A stretch of DNA of 64,000 bases from Fomitopsis serialis (GCF_022376445.1 NW_025955033.1:124001-188000); one strand, 5' to 3'. Counted from the first letter of the stretch, positions 12,041 through 25,459 are shown. Notes: generated by a model from the letters alone, not told the origin. Program-made: numbers and translations.

Positions 12041-12960
12041 CGCTACTCGACTTGAACTTGGTCCGCGCGTCAGGACCCACGGCCCGTGCTCACGCGTTGA
12101 ACCACGCGTCCCATGAGACAGGCTCGACGCACACTCTATTATGCAGGCGCATCTCAGCGGGAGTTTATGTCGGCGACCGCAAGCCCTTTCCGCGGTGCGA
12201 CGCAAGCCTCGTCTACAAACTGAAGAGCCGCGAAGACTTCTTCTGCAGATTCGACTGTAGCGTTGTCGGTTTCAGCGTCGGTTGACTCACACGGTCTCCG
12301 CCGCGGGCTGCTTCAAAGTCCCGCGGCTCAGGAGCAGTACGCGCTACTCACATACGGTACTTCGGCAACTGGCTACCTGCATCGAGGAGACGAGGACGCA
12401 AGGGAGAGTGATCCCAATCAATACGGTGACCGATCTTTTCTCGATTTCATCGTGGTGGTCTGTTGCGTATGCCGGGGTGCGTGATCCATCCGACGCCTTG
12501 CTGAGGCTCGTGCTCCCGTGTGCGCAGGTCGAAGGCCCAGATCAGGTCAGGAGCTATGGCCTCCACCTCTGATGTGACTCGGATGTCATCCTCGAACACC
12601 TACTCCTCTTCCGTGACGGTACAACTCATTTCGACGATGCACAGATCAGCCAAGTTGTTGCACAAGTTCTTTTCTGACTTTGGTTCGATATACTATACGT
12701 ACATGTCACCAGCGGCCCATCACCGGGTGATCCTCCGAACATATGCGAGGGCAACCGTCTGGTCCGCGGACCCGTTCCGCTTTGGAGGATTTCTCCTGGG
12801 CTATCATGGTGCGGCGATGCTGCGCACCAGAGTGCGACGTTTGCCGTCCGCCTGATGCGTAGGTTGCGGCGTCCTGCGCTATCCTCACGCGAGTGCCAGA
12901 GGAGCGCCTGGGGGCATCCGCGGCTGCTGCACAAGGACGTCCGGGTACGATGCAGCAAAT
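12040..12960 (+). pseudogene. MYND-finger protein pseudogene
   Basis: A degenerate plus-strand relic of the MYND family present intact at 36,799, 41,100 and 51,516. Matching pieces appear in order but in shifting frames: ALNHAS (family: VLNHAV), LATCIEETRTQG (LAIRLCVERDETLG), DPSDALLRLV (DPSDISLFVRI), SDVILEHLLLFRDGTTHF (CDLILRYLPLFREGTN) and FSDFGSIYY. Finally a finger core near 12,850-12,950 reads ggttgcggcgtcctgcgct and keeps the GCGVLRY equivalent. Stop codons and frameshifts interrupt it. It occupies the slot where array unit 2 would be expected to carry an F-box gene. Confidence 0.75.
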
Positions 12961-13560
12961 GGGATGGTTCAGCGTCGGCTTGAGTTCAAAGAACACGGAG
13001 TTTACGTTGATCTAGAATGCAATGTTGATTAGACAAAATGAACTTCAATGTTGATGCTTTCCGCGCCTTCACAGATACATCGTCCTCGGAGTCTGATAGT
13101 TCCAAGGTGTCCTTGAATGGGGGCCTGTCTGTTGGGGCCGATAGGCATACGGAGACGCAGCTGCGGCCGACCTGATGGAAAAGGAGTCTGTGACACGCAC
13201 ATATAAGTTTGTAAGTCAGTTTCGACAATCTCTGAATCAAAGCCGGAGTGAAATATGAGTTCCGAGACCCGAGACCCCGCGATCCAACTACTCGCTAGGC
13301 CGAGTAAACGGTGACGGTCTCAATAATGGAGCGTCCACCCGCCGTCGTTGCAGAGAAGCGAAAGTATACCGTGCTGCCCAGAAATGGTCAACTGACGAGC
13401 CGAACCGTTGTACTTTGGATCGCAGGACGAACAGCGTACAATAGACGCGTTCAAGATCCTCCATTGATAGCATCCACCCGAATCCAGAGAGCACCGCCGC
13501 TCTCAACCATGCAGTGAGCCAGCTCATTCGACGCACGCGCCCTAATCCGTAGGCGATGAC
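12961..13560. other. Spacer before array unit 3
   Basis: No gene recognised. Short ORFs on both strands have no recognisable domain and no paralogue in the window. Confidence 0.35.
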
Positions 13561-14660
13561 ACAGATATCGAGGACGCGGAACCTCCGGTCGCGTGGATGG
13601 TTCGACCACTTCTTGGTTGCGGTTCATCTGCAGAGCGAAAGCTCGACGTCAGTAGGGGCCGGCGCAAGACTGGGCATGGAGTTATGTGCTTTCTCACGCT
13701 TCGCATCGCGGGTGGTTCGCCCGGGCCCCATCTCCCTGCCGCGCAGATCCGTTTGTCTGGCGTTAGTGAACTGCAGGCTCGCGCTGTGCTTGATGTATGC
13801 GGGGGTGGACGAGCGAGCGAACGAGCCGAGCGAGGCTGAGACACAAGAAGAGTCGGAAACGTCGGTATGCCACAAAGGACGGATGATGAGACGGGACGTA
13901 CGTAACGTTGGTTCGGATTTCGTTTCCCTTGTCCTTGCCTGACCTAGATATTCTGAAGATGAGAGCGGCGAGACGACGTGTCGAGTGCTGATTCCGCAGC
14001 GCCCACCACAATGTTCCGTTTACGATCAGTTCAGATTATCAATCGACAGACGACTCACCGTTGCCCGTTCTGTGTCCGAGTGTGCCTGACGGAAAACTCG
14101 AGTCTGCCATCTCACTTCAGTTGATCTTCAGCAGGTACACTCACTCGTATTCATCCGAACAGAGATGCTGTACGGGACATCCATCGAGCGAAGGAACCTG
14201 GATCATAAGAAACGTGAGTGTCACAGAGTACGGTCGTGCGGACATACCACTCAGATAATCATGATACTGTACACCTTCCCAGAGAGCTCGGAAGGGAGCG
14301 TGCTGCGACGCCGAGACAGGCGATTAGGATAGGTTGACGCGCGCGCTCGGCGACAAGTTGGTCGGGGAGGACACAGATCGCTACCAGTTGGCGGAAGGTG
14401 TCGTCGTGGTAATCTAGTGACGGGAAGTGGTGTTCAGTGAGTACGCGGAGACGGGGACGTGCGATCCAGTACTAGTGCCAGCACTGATCCTGTGCCCCTC
14501 GTCCGAAATGGAAGCCCAAGAGTACAGAGACGGACAGACGGACTCAGCAGAGGGAGGCCGCTGCCAGCGACCTTGACTGGCGTTCGCGGTCGATGAGGTA
14601 GGCTGCCAGTAAGTATAAGAGGGAGGAGTGCACGACCGACGCCGGCCCCATGCCCTCACC
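13560..14660 (-). pseudogene. Module Y, copy 3
   Basis: DNA-level homologue of 7,440-8,600. On the minus strand a segment near 14,010-13,930 (NQHSTRRLAALIF...SRSGKD) aligns with DQHSPPGSPLIVG...SWSGKG of copy 2. HVPVSAYSL recurs near 14,455. Frames are broken. Unknown family. Confidence 0.45.
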
Positions 14661-14669
14661 CGCACGCCG

Positions 14670-16620
14670 TGGCGGGTGTCGACGGGCAGTACTTAGTGTG
14701 GCGAGGAGGAGAAGCGCGCGTGTGGCGGGGGCGGCGGCGCAACGAGGACCGCATCAGTCACGTCATCCGTCGCACCGTCGTCCGCTCCCAAACAGAGCCA
14801 GTGCTTGTAACTCTCGCTCACTGGCCGGCCACCCGCCTGCGCCGCCGGCGATGACGTCGACCACCTATCGCGTCTCACGCATACCCGCCCTCTGCAGGCC
14901 GTGCACGGCCGTTCCGCGATACGCGTTCCCCTGCAGATCGGACGCGTCACCGTCCCGTGTTCCTGCAGTCTGAAGATCTGGCCAACATGCAGAGGCCTCC
15001 TCGGCGCGACTCGAGACAAAGCTCCATGGTGCCGGTGAGTTCTTCCCCATGTCTGATAAGCTTACGGTGTGCAGACTCTTACCACTTCCAGTCGTTACAT
15101 GTCGGGCCCCGTCCGCCGTCGCTCTCCTAATCCGATTTGCGTGTGCTCGACTCCCGTCCTCTCCACCTCCAGGCCGCCTTTAAGACCCGCGATCCCGTGG
15201 CAGCGCTTGAAAATTATCGCAAACTGCATTCGCGGAGGCCACTGACAGTGGAGGCTTGTAGGGCAACCAAGGTCGTCCCGGTGAGTCTCGAGTAACTTCC
15301 GTTGCGGCTTCTTTCGAGCTTGATGAGACCCAAACACGCTCGGAATATCCTTGCTGTGAGTGAGTCTCATGTACCTCGATGCTTCCAATCCACTCACCAT
15401 CACGAGGTCAGAGGACGCGAGGACGGACGTCTTCCGCGGTCACTGCAGGCGCGCGGACACGATTGCTTGGTGAGTTCTGAAACACGCCCCTTCTCCATCC
15501 ACTTCGCCTCACGCTTCAACGGCGCTCCGTAGGCCGTCCTCTTTGTATGCGGCATGTCTGCGTATTGCAGGACTGGCCGCACCCCCTTCGGAGAATATAC
15601 TAGGTACCTCCGGCTGATGGGTGCGTGCTCGCTCATATTCTCGCCCCCTCACTGCCTCGTCTCTGACGATGTGCTTGTGTTGACTTGCCCTGCTGCCGCG
15701 TCTCTACCCGCTCGCAGTTTCTCTGTCTACTCGAGCCCTCGTCCTCGCCTGCGTCTCCCGCGAACAATCCGTCTGCCCCCTGCTACCAGTAATCCTCGCA
15801 TCCACGCGTCTCACGCTGATCACGGTTACACCCAGCATCCGTCCTTCAGTACCTTCGCGGTATGAGCAGCGTGGGTCAAAAGCTTTCGCGGTGCATCCTC
15901 GGAGCCTCAACAGCCTGCACGTCGCGCGCGGAACGGCAGACGCGTCTCTGGCACGTCTTGTGCGACACGACACCGTCTGGGTAAATTGTGCACGTCCCTG
16001 GATCAAACGATCAAGGACGCGTGTTTGGGCGCAGCGTGGTTGTCGCATGGGGCACCTTCGTGGACCATGGCTCAGATCCAACCATCAACACGAACACGGA
16101 TGGGCGAAGTGTCTCTTGGCTGAACTGTTTGCGACGCTGCAGCCGAAGACCTCCGGCCCTACGCCCTTACCGCGCATATATACCGAACTTGTACGCCACC
16201 CCCCGAACGTCTCGCGAGGTCGTCTCCGCTCAACGAATCCCACCGTTTACGTCACGCCCAGCGAGAGTCTCTTGCGGCTGAGCAGCGGGGGCACCGCGCT
16301 CCCTGTTTGTCGGTTCGGTACACGACTTACGGGCGTCCTCCGACCCCTACACAAATCGAGTAGAGGGAACGTCTGGTCCATCGATTCTTATTTCTGCCAG
16401 CATCGATCGCCGCCCACCGGGGAAGTCACCACTTGCGAAGGACAGTCCTGGCCTCACCATCGCGATGGGACGTGCACCTATATGCAACCGCGGACTCGTA
16501 TCTGTGCTGTCGCTTTCCCGCTCTGCCGTATACATATCAGTGGATTGTGTCCCCCGTCTCAATGTTGATGCTGTTTGTTGTAACGCCCCATGGTCGGGAC
16601 GATACCTCGCGGAGGCTTGT
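14670..16620 (+). pseudogene. Module Z, copy 3
   Basis: Homologue of 1,440-3,430. Several intron-like boundaries can be read: gtgagttctt after ...atggtgccg near 15,028, an acceptor ctccag near 15,171, and gtgagtctcg near 15,281. They give short open exons such as AAFKTRDPVAALENYRKL, but downstream exons do not keep one frame. Probably a pseudogene of unknown family. Confidence 0.45.
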
Positions 16621-17433
16621 CTGATGTTTCGATGACATTGGATTGTTTGCAAGGTCTCCGGGCCTAACAGAGATGACTCGTTCGCCGTGCTCATGTCTTT
16701 AGGGCGCATTGCCAGCACTACCGAAGGGAACTGTGCCACAGAAGAACCCTCAGCGAGGCGAGATGTCCGCTCTACTGACACACTCGCTACGTGGCTCATG
16801 CGTCGATGTACGGCACTGCGACTCGCGTCGCAAACCAAACGCAAGAGCAACTCTGCTCTTCGCCGTCGTGTACGTCCGTCCCACCCTCTCTTTTGTTTAT
16901 GGGTTCATGGGAACTCATGTGCATCCTAATCACCAGAGCGACCAGGACAATGAATTAACGGTCTCAGCCCTGACGCGCGAGCCTAAGAGTGGCTATGACC
17001 GAGGGTTATCCGCACCGCGGCGACAAACAAGTGAAGCATTTTCGATAAATACGGGAATCCGAGTCGCCATACAACGGTACCCTGTGAGTTCTGCGTGTTT
17101 ATGAACCATCCTCGTCTCGCGAAGCTCTCATTACCGCTCTCTCCGCATGTTTCTTCCTTCACCCCACAATGTCCAATGCCGTTCTTCTTCGGCTATGATA
17201 TATGATGATACATGATCCACGATTCGACCGCACGCGATTGCGGTAGAGAGAGGTGCGACGGGTTGCCGCTCCCGTCCCCGCTCACCGAGACACGGTGTCT
17301 CAGTCTAGTAAGCTCTCCGAGTTCGGTCGTCAAACTGGGCGGTATATGAGTAAAGGGCATTCCAGTTTATCAGGGATCGAGCGACGTACAAAATGATGAT
17401 CACCGGCCAGTCCTGCATATTCTAGCGCACTGT
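16621..17433. repeat. Spacer shared with unit 1
   Basis: Close homologue of 3,431-4,259, including the small accgagacacggtgtctc inverted repeat. It ends in the 3' flank of F-box copy 2. No gene is visible. Confidence 0.6.
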
Positions 17434-19494
17434 CTATTGCGGGGGAATTGGATCTTCTGTCTCCATATCTCCACTGGCATCACGCGCATGGTCTTCGTGT
17501 CCATCGTCAGGCTCCGAGTCTGCTATCTCCTTTATACTGGCATGCGTCCGAGTCCCTGCTCGAGCGGATAAGCGCACTGAACAGATCGCGGTTGCGCCCT
17601 TACGGACAACGGAGTTTTGGCACTCACCAAGGACACGGAGTACTGATGAGGAATCACGAGTGACGGACATTTCACCGTCGGGATCGGGATCGAAATAGAG
17701 CTGCATGACTCCGCGATCCAGCCACGGCGCGAACAGAGTGATCATGTTTGACTTGATCGCAGACAATGCGGTGGTTCGAGCCGCCTCCTCCTGAGGCTCA
17801 GACACCGGTGAGCCATAGTAGGCCCATCCGACTTCAATGAATACACTGGTACCCTGGGCGGAGTCCCCAGAAAGTGCTGGAAGTTGGTCAAAGATGCTAC
17901 GAGAGAGTATAGCATGGAAAGTGGAGGTGGAGCCGGGAGGGTCTGCGCTGACTGAGGTCTCGTCCCTATCTTCAGACGTGTCGTAGCGGGTCCGACTCGG
18001 AGTCAGGTGGATGTAGATCGTGAGTCGCTCCAGATGCGGGCTTCGTATGTCAGATAACAAGGTATCCAGGGCCCTCTGGATGCTCGTGGGTGATGGATCG
18101 ACACAGAGAGCGATCGTCAGGTTTGTCAGTGATGTGTTTGCTGTAAGTCGCGGTACGTCATCGCGGATCGAGTGTTCTATAGTTTCCATGAGTAATGGCA
18201 ATTGCAACGACAAGCAACTAAGACATTTACCATCAACAGGAGCATGTTCCCACTCAAACGTCTTCAGCCCAGCTCCGGCGAGACGTAGAACCTCTGTAAC
18301 ACGTAGTACAAACTCTGCACATTGTCGATCATGCGGCTGGAAGCACTGAAAGGAAAACCGCAGGGCTTCCAGTCTGCTACAAGCTTGCGGGGATAATACC
18401 AGTAGAATCTGTAGCGCCAACGACGAAGGCACATGTTTGAATCGTAAGACCGACAGAGGGGGGTTGAGTGCATGTGCTGTGTATAGGGCCAGGTCTGCTG
18501 CTGATGCAGGCTCGACATGGGAGCCGAGCTCTGAATCGTGTAGCAACTGTAGCAACAAGCGAGACAGATGTGGGAAATGGTGTAGAAAGCGATGAAGACT
18601 CGAGAGCGAAGAGTAGTAGCACAGGTCCAACTGTAGCTCTGTCACGTAGGAGTACGTGACACATACATCCCATAGGAATTGATGGTATACAGATGGAATG
18701 TGAGCGTCCCTCGCCGGCGCAAAGCCATGAGAAATGGCAAGGCTGACACTCCCAATAATCATTTTCTTGAGCTTGTTGCGAGACAAATTGGGAACATAGC
18801 GCGACACCGAACCTGGCACGAGTTGGTGCTGCAGTGTGATCTCCGCGAGAAACAGGTTTTCGAGGCTCGGGAGTGCGGTGGAGATCCTACGGAGTTCCGC
18901 TATACTGCGAAACTGGCACCGCCCGATTGCCAGAGTTTTGATGCTGGTGTAATAGGAAAGGAAGCGGAAGAAGAGATCATGTGGTCTGGTTGCTGTCCAG
19001 TCGAAGTTGTTTAGTCTCAGCTGCTCCAATCGCGGTACGAAATACCCGGGAATGCGCATTGGCCAGATGTGGGCGTGTGGCTTTTGAGGGTCGTCTTGAA
19101 TCTGCAAGATATCAAATTTTTTGCCATATGATCGATTGTTTCTCAGCGTGAGCATGTATGCGCAGTCATCCAAGGCTTCTCGGGTCCGCAATATGAGCGC
19201 GGAGTCCCAGGAGACGCGCCGTGCAGCACAATACCAAGCGTGGCAAACAAGGCAGCACCTGGTCAGTGTGAAAGGATCCAACCGGAGGAATTCGCAGATG
19301 CGGTCGATCAGTTCCTGCGGAAATCGCGGATAGGTATCACTGCGTCGACGAAGCAAGTCGATATGTCATTCGAGCAACGGGCGCCAGAGCAAACGGAAGG
19401 CATACCTCGAGTAGGTGGGTGCTCTGTAGTCAATCTCCAGTTCCGGAACATGACCTTCCGGTGGCCCTTCTTCAGAGTCGACTGCGTCCGCCAT
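17434..19494 (-). CDS. F-box protein, array copy 2
   Basis: Predicted 646-residue F-box protein, the closest relative of the 4,260-6,325 gene. Minus-strand exons: 19494-19406, 19339-18231 and 18176-17434, adding to one frame. The main reading frame taken alone would have to begin at a TTG, which is one reason for choosing the ATG of the short first exon. The exon junction reads APTYSSDTYPRFPQELID. The F-box is at about residues 30-75, followed by leucine-rich segments and an acidic C-terminus (DSEPDDGHEDHARD). Intron 2 is again 54 nt, stop-free and divisible by three. Probable SCF substrate adaptor; target unknown. Confidence 0.85.
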
Positions 19495-19859
19495 CTGGTA
19501 ATCTCGCCATCGGGTCATTATTCTTCAATGAATCACTGGTACGTCAGAAACATACCTTGCCTGACTATGTTATCTTTGCAGAACTTCGAGTGATATCTGA
19601 TTTGACGATCGGCACCCTGTATAGAATGCGAAAGTATCAGGTTATGTCGTGCAGACACCACTCCGCCGAGATCGCACCCGTGAAACCCGTGAACTTGGCA
19701 GCCACGAGTCGGGCAAGGCAACAACGGCAAACGTTAGGATAGATGGTAGACTCTGAGCGTCGTAGATCGCCAGCAGCGGTGGCAGTCGGGTGGGAAGCGC
19801 AGAGCAGGCGCAGAACGACAGGAGCGGAAGTGGCGGACGACCTGCGGACTCGAGGGCGA

Positions 19860-20640
19860 GAGACTGCGTCTTTGAATTAGTACGAGGGCGGACCCGAGTC
19901 GAGGGAACGCACAGGCTTGCCGCGTGTTATGAGCCGCCCTGTCATTAGGAGCGTATAAGGTTACTTACATCGACGGTCGAACTGTTCAGTTGCGCAGCGC
20001 TCGGTGTTCGCGCCACACTGCCTTCTCTGCGAGATATGGTTATTGTAACACCATGCATCGGTAGAAAGCGCGCACGTAGTAGAACACGGGACATGGACGA
20101 CCTAAATGCAGAAGTACATTTCCTACTCTCGAGGCAGGGTTTCGTTCGTGTTCTGATGCATGAGGTCTGGGCCACAGTCGATGTTCGCAATGCGGTGTGA
20201 GGCGCATCCGGCGAGTCTCGCTCACCGAAGAGGGCTGTGTACCATCTGCCCTTCTGACTAGATTGCACGTAAGTACGGCTGTCTTGGGCAATTGAACGCG
20301 CTTTAGTGGGCTTACCGAGCGCCCACAATGTCGATGAGAGGCCAAGAATGCCCGCATGGCGACTGACACCAAGGCTGTCCATTGACAGACGAGTTGACCG
20401 TCTCGTCGGCGCACAGACGGTCGAGTCGTCCAGACCCACAGGTAAATTATATTTTCGCACAAGACTCTGTGCGTCGTGCCTTGGTCGTGCCACTCAACAT
20501 GAACCGCTCTATTATTAGGATCCTGCAGAAGATCGTCAACGGTAGCACGAATGGAGTTTTGACGGACTTGCATATACCCGTGAGCATGAAGGGAGCACGC
20601 TCTTTAGCTAAATCGAGTAATCATGTCGCTCATGGACGAG
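19860..20640. repeat. Module X, copy 3
   Basis: Good match to 1-720 in the same orientation, with landmarks tctcgctcaccgaag and tacccgtgagcatgaa retained. Its frames differ from copy 1, so the ORFs here are not conserved. No gene is recognised. Confidence 0.55.
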
Positions 20641-23380
20641 GGACGGCGCCGACTCAACTAGGACGTGCGTTGGCACTCTTTGGAACGCAAGCCACACGCC
20701 CTGGCAGGTGTCAGACGCGATGACGGCTCTCCTCCGCGCGTCTGCACGTGATGCACGCGTCGGGCACTTCACGAATCCCCTCCTCGTCAAGCCACCGCCA
20801 TGGCTTGAGCCTGCGTTCACCGCTGTTGGACCGTCAATCGGAGTCCTTGTTCGTGCTTGCTTCCCTCGAAGGCTATCCTACGCTCCAACCAGCGCCAGCA
20901 CTGCGCGGCCCACTCGTCTATGGCCTGAGGCACACTGTACACGACTGCGCCGTTCTGAAGCCTACGGACTACTGTAGTCTCACGCACCCCCCGAACTCCT
21001 GCTCCGGGTATATTCCTCAGATCGTGCTCCGTTCTTGACATCAGCACTCCTCTGCGACTCGCCAGCGCGTGCTCTTCCCTGCACACGAACTTTCGTGTCC
21101 GTCTCTGAATGGCCTCGCCGCTGTCCCTGTCGTCCTGGTTCTGATCCGTGACAGTCTGCGCCATCCACCGCGTCCGTATGTCTCCCGGGCCTCGTGCTTC
21201 TCGGAAGCTGGTGTAGGAAATGCGTTACGGGCGGAGAGATTCATGCTCACGGAGATCTGAGTACACCGTGAGTTTTGATTTTGCGCATATGCTTCATTTT
21301 GGTGCGGCCGGTCGATGTTGCTCGCGTTCTTGCACCCGACACAAGCTGGGTCTTTCGGCGCCGGAAGGCTTGGTATACATGACCGTTTTCTACTGGGTCT
21401 TGCGCTGGGACGCGACGTGACAGGGGACGTGTAGACGACGGGTTGGAACCTATCGTTTGTGTAGACATTGGACGTCGCCGGGCGACCATCCATCGGCTTT
21501 TTGTTGTAGGCTGCCGTTGTCCCACAGCAATTGCCCCTGCTCTATATAGCCGACAGGCTATCGCAGAGATCCTCCGCAGTATTGTAGTCGGAGGCACAGT
21601 TCCCAGCCTGCATCAATTCAAACTCCCTACGGAAACCTCGGGCTAACATTGGTATCTTCGTAGTGCATGTCTTTTGTCTTGGTGACATCCTTCCATCACT
21701 CTACAAACTCAACGGTGCTTGATCAGTGTCCATTCTCTTCGACGACGCACGAACATATGCGCATACATCCTCCGAGGAGTACGTTTGTACGTCTTACTGT
21801 CCTGTTCAACCGCACACACCAATCTCATCCGTGATTCGCTTAAAGACTGTTCGTCATCCCTCGCCTCCAAAATCCATCCGAAGCCAACGCTGTCGATCCC
21901 CGGCTTCGACACGCGTTCGATACGTCCGTGCGGGATCTTCGCTCGCTTGAGGTAGCGTGCGGACGGCCATGAACACGATCAACGCGATCTCGCAGACGCT
22001 CACGGCTAGGCTCTCCAGTCCAGGAAGGTGCGCTTCAGTTCTACGTTTTGCGAGCACTACGAAGTTGACCAATCCTCGCAGCAAAGCATCGTCGCTCGGC
22101 GATCGAGCTGAAACTCGGTGACACGCACAAATCTCCTATCGTCTCGCTCGTCATTCGTCACGTCAACCAGCACAGGACGCATAGAGCTTGCCTAGGGTGT
22201 GAGAGCGTCCCAGTGCCATAACCGGTAAGTCGTCCATTAATGTATCTATCAAACTTGGTTCCGTTCGTCGTCGGTGAGGGAACAACGTGGCGGGCGTTGC
22301 AGAACCATCACTCGTTCGTCGCCGCTTCTCTCCCCATCAAGTTCTCTGGTCCAAGGAAGGGGCGTGAAAACGATGTCGGCACTAGCGTTCGTGCGTCTGC
22401 TCGTCTCGGTATCCGTACGTGGCATCCTAACGTTTCCGGAGCTTGTTTACCTCAACGAACAGTGCTCTGTGATTCGCCCGTCCGCCGCCCGCATACAGCC
22501 TTCAAATCCGATTTGAGCGCGGTACGAACCTGCGGCTCGCCAACGCTGATCGGACGGACGGACATGAGTGCGATCCACCGGCGATGCGACGCGCGTCTTG
22601 TGCTGGCCTTTCTGGAGTAGGGCTGTATTCTGCAGATGCACTGCAACCAAGACATCATCTCCTGCGCGACCGCGGGCTCGCACCCTCGATGTCTGTTGTC
22701 GCGGCTGATCTCGATCAGGGCGCAGGCGTGGATGAGGTGGCTCTCAGCGTACTATGGAACGGATGCCATTTTGTGGAGGACCGCACTTGGCACACATCGC
22801 TCGTGCTACGATCCACGGGTACAATGATCCCCCGTCAGCTGTCCATCTCTGGGGGTGAGATCGTGACGGTCTATGGCCTACTCAGCTCGGTGAGCTTTGT
22901 GGCACCGTTTTCTAGATCTCTCATTCGGAGATGGTGTCCGGGATAACTGCTAAGACTGGACGGCTTGGATGCTCGATCGGTGCTGTTCGTCGGGATCGCC
23001 GACGACGGGCGTAGAAACCCAATGTAGCTCTGCTCAAGCCAAAGGGAATGTCGAGCAAGTCATGCAGTACAGCATGTTTTTGCACGACCTGCCTGATAGT
23101 GGTGCTGATTGCGACGAAATCGTTCGTGTGCGATGAACCGCCAGCTGAGGCTCGCGCTCAACGATGGCGATGTCTCTGCACACGCTCAGTCCGCTTGGAT
23201 CAGACGTTGGACGGCAGTGAATGAGACGTGCGCGATAGAGAGGATTTGTCCTGCATCCATAACAACGAAGATGATACGTAGGCGGACAGAACTCGACGCT
23301 CGCTCGAGGAAGGCGCCGGATGCATAGGTTCGTGTCACTTTGTTCACATGTCATGATGATGCACTTATGAACATCAATTC
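20641..23380. other. Orphan region, no recognised gene
   Basis: About 2.7 kb without similarity to the array modules that I could detect. ORFs are short and on both strands. The longest plausible one (22,584-22,946, plus) contains DEVALSVLWNGCHFVEDRTW but has no recognisable domain. Probably a decayed gene or array remnant. Confidence 0.3.
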
Positions 23381-24240
23381 CCGCTCACTGGACAGCTCGG
23401 CGTGCCCGTGATCGCTTTCAACCACTGAGCTTCGTGGCGAATACCCGAACGGGGCGCGCAGATAGGACCGCTCCTCTGCCGGTGGTAAGCGGCTGCGTCC
23501 CAGGCTTCGAGCTGCGCGTCCGGGGCGCGTGTGGCTTGTGTTCTCAAGAGTGCCAATGCACGTCTAAGTTGTCTTAGCATCGTCCCTCGTCTATGAGCAA
23601 CTCGATACCTCGATATATCTACAGCGCGTGCTCCCTTCATGCTCACGGGTACGTGCAAGTTCGTCAAACCTCTCTTCGTGCCAACGTTGACGATCTTGAT
23701 TCTGCAGAATCCTACTGGAGCAATTCATGTAGAGCGACACGACGCACAGATTATTGTGCAGAAAGACAATATATTTATGGATCTAGGCGTCTTGACTGTC
23801 TGTGCGCCGACGACACGATCAACTTGTCCTGTCAACGCACAGCCTTTGTGCTAGTCGCCATGCGGGGCTATTCCCAAAATGAAAACACCGGTTTATTCTG
23901 GGCCTCTCATCGATCCATCGTGGGCGCTCGGTGAGTGTGCTTAAAGGTTCTCAGTTGCTCAAGACAGTTGTACCTAGAATCCAGTCAGACAGGGATAGTG
24001 AACAGCCCTTCGGCGAGCTGCGTCTCGCGCCTCATTACGAACATCGATGGTGTCCTGGACGTCATGCATCAGAGCACGAAAGGAACCCTGCATCGATAGG
24101 AGGCGATGTACTGACTTACGCAGTCAGGTCTTCCGTATCATGGGTTCTGCCAGGTGCGTGCTTCCTACCGATGCAAGGTGCTACGATAACCATATGCTCG
24201 CAGAGATGGCACTTGCAGTGTGGCGCGACCCGGGCAGTAC
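23380..24240. repeat. Module X, copy 4 (inverted)
   Basis: The reverse complement of module X: the plus strand here reads gctcacgggtacgtgcaag where X copy 1 reads cttgcac/gacctgcacatacccgtgagc in the other direction. The catcagagcacgaaaggaacc stretch near 24,070 matches the complement of X copy 1 near 245-265. No gene is recognised. Confidence 0.6.
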
Positions 24241-24309
24241 ATGCTGAGTAGACGGAGGCGGCGGACGTCCAATAGGTTCAAGCTGACGAGATGCAAGGTC
24301 ATTCTGTTT

Positions 24310-24650
24310 GTATGAACCGGAGTGGACTCGGCAGTGCATGAGCTCGCCGCATGTGCTGAGCCGCCTTCGTACCAGGGCCTACAAGGTTACGTCGAGTGGT
24401 TCAACTGCACATGCACATGGCCACCGACTGCCCGCGTCCACGCCGCACCGGCGCGTGAGTCGAGAATGCATGGATATCAAGCAAGTAGCCTTCCATCGAC
24501 AGGAAATGCACGCGTGGTGCAAAGCCAGGACGCAGAAGACCAGGTTAGTGTGTACTATTGCCTCCTATCAATGCAGGGCCCCGTACGTGTTCTGTCGCCA
24601 ATGTTGCACAAGGTCCGGGCGTTGGGCACATAGCGACTGACTGTTGCCTG
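24310..24650. repeat. Module X, copy 5 (partial, direct)
   Basis: Direct-orientation start of module X (ctcgccgcatgt, acaaggttacgtcga), running about 0.3 kb and lying back-to-back with the inverted copy 4. Together they form a large imperfect inverted repeat with a short spacer. Confidence 0.5.
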
Positions 24651-25459
24651 AAGCAGTCGGCGATGGTCAAAAACGAGGTGGGAGATATGATGCTCACTGA
24701 ATGGTGTCATACCGCGCTGCATACTTACTGCATCCGAGCTTCCGGCTGAGTTCAGGATGTTCTAGTACGCTTCACGAGCATCGATCAAACTTTCAAGGGC
24801 CATAACCGTTCGAACCTCTAGTTTCAATTCTCGGACTCAGCCTGGCTATTACTGGAACGAGGGGCCCTGTGACAACAGCACGCTGCACGAGTCGTCAAGT
24901 CCGCTGGCGGACAGACGACCAAACGCCTAGAGCCACAGAAAGATTGTCTTCTCTCATCTTCGAGGCTCTTCGGTACATCGTGTCGCTTAACATAGCACAC
25001 CGGTAGATGCGGCATGGTTATAGTACGTCGGATCAGGGGATTCCAGTCAGTCGGGACACTGGAGTCAATCACGTTGAGTGGTCTAGGGCAATGCATGTCG
25101 CGGCATTCAATTCAACTCAAAAATTCTGAACTTCGTTGCACAGCGCCGCTGTGCTAGCGGTTTTCGGTAGGCTATCTCACTTGCACGTCTCCCAGTCCCA
25201 GGACTCACACCCGGGACAATGATGGCTCAAGAGCTCCGTATTTGCGTATACTACTGGTATCCGATCATGGGCCATCTGGTATGCTTCGTCTCGTTCTGCG
25301 AAACCTGGTACATATTTAGCTGCTCGTCCATCCACAACGTGAGGCTTGCATCTAGCGCCTTCGCGCGTTGTTTGATGAACTCCGTCAGTCCCCTTCGTTC
25401 ATCCGGTGAACATTGGGGTTAGGCTTCAGTGTTCAGATATGCGTTACAGCCACTTCCGT
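24651..25459. other. Unassigned region
   Basis: No gene recognised. It could include a 3' untranslated region of the WD40 fragment that follows on the minus strand. Confidence 0.3.

Noticed and set aside
19339..19356. TTG as start of F-box copy 2
   Set aside because: The stretch belongs to the 3' end of intron 1, and a phase-matched ATG exon exists upstream in all copies.
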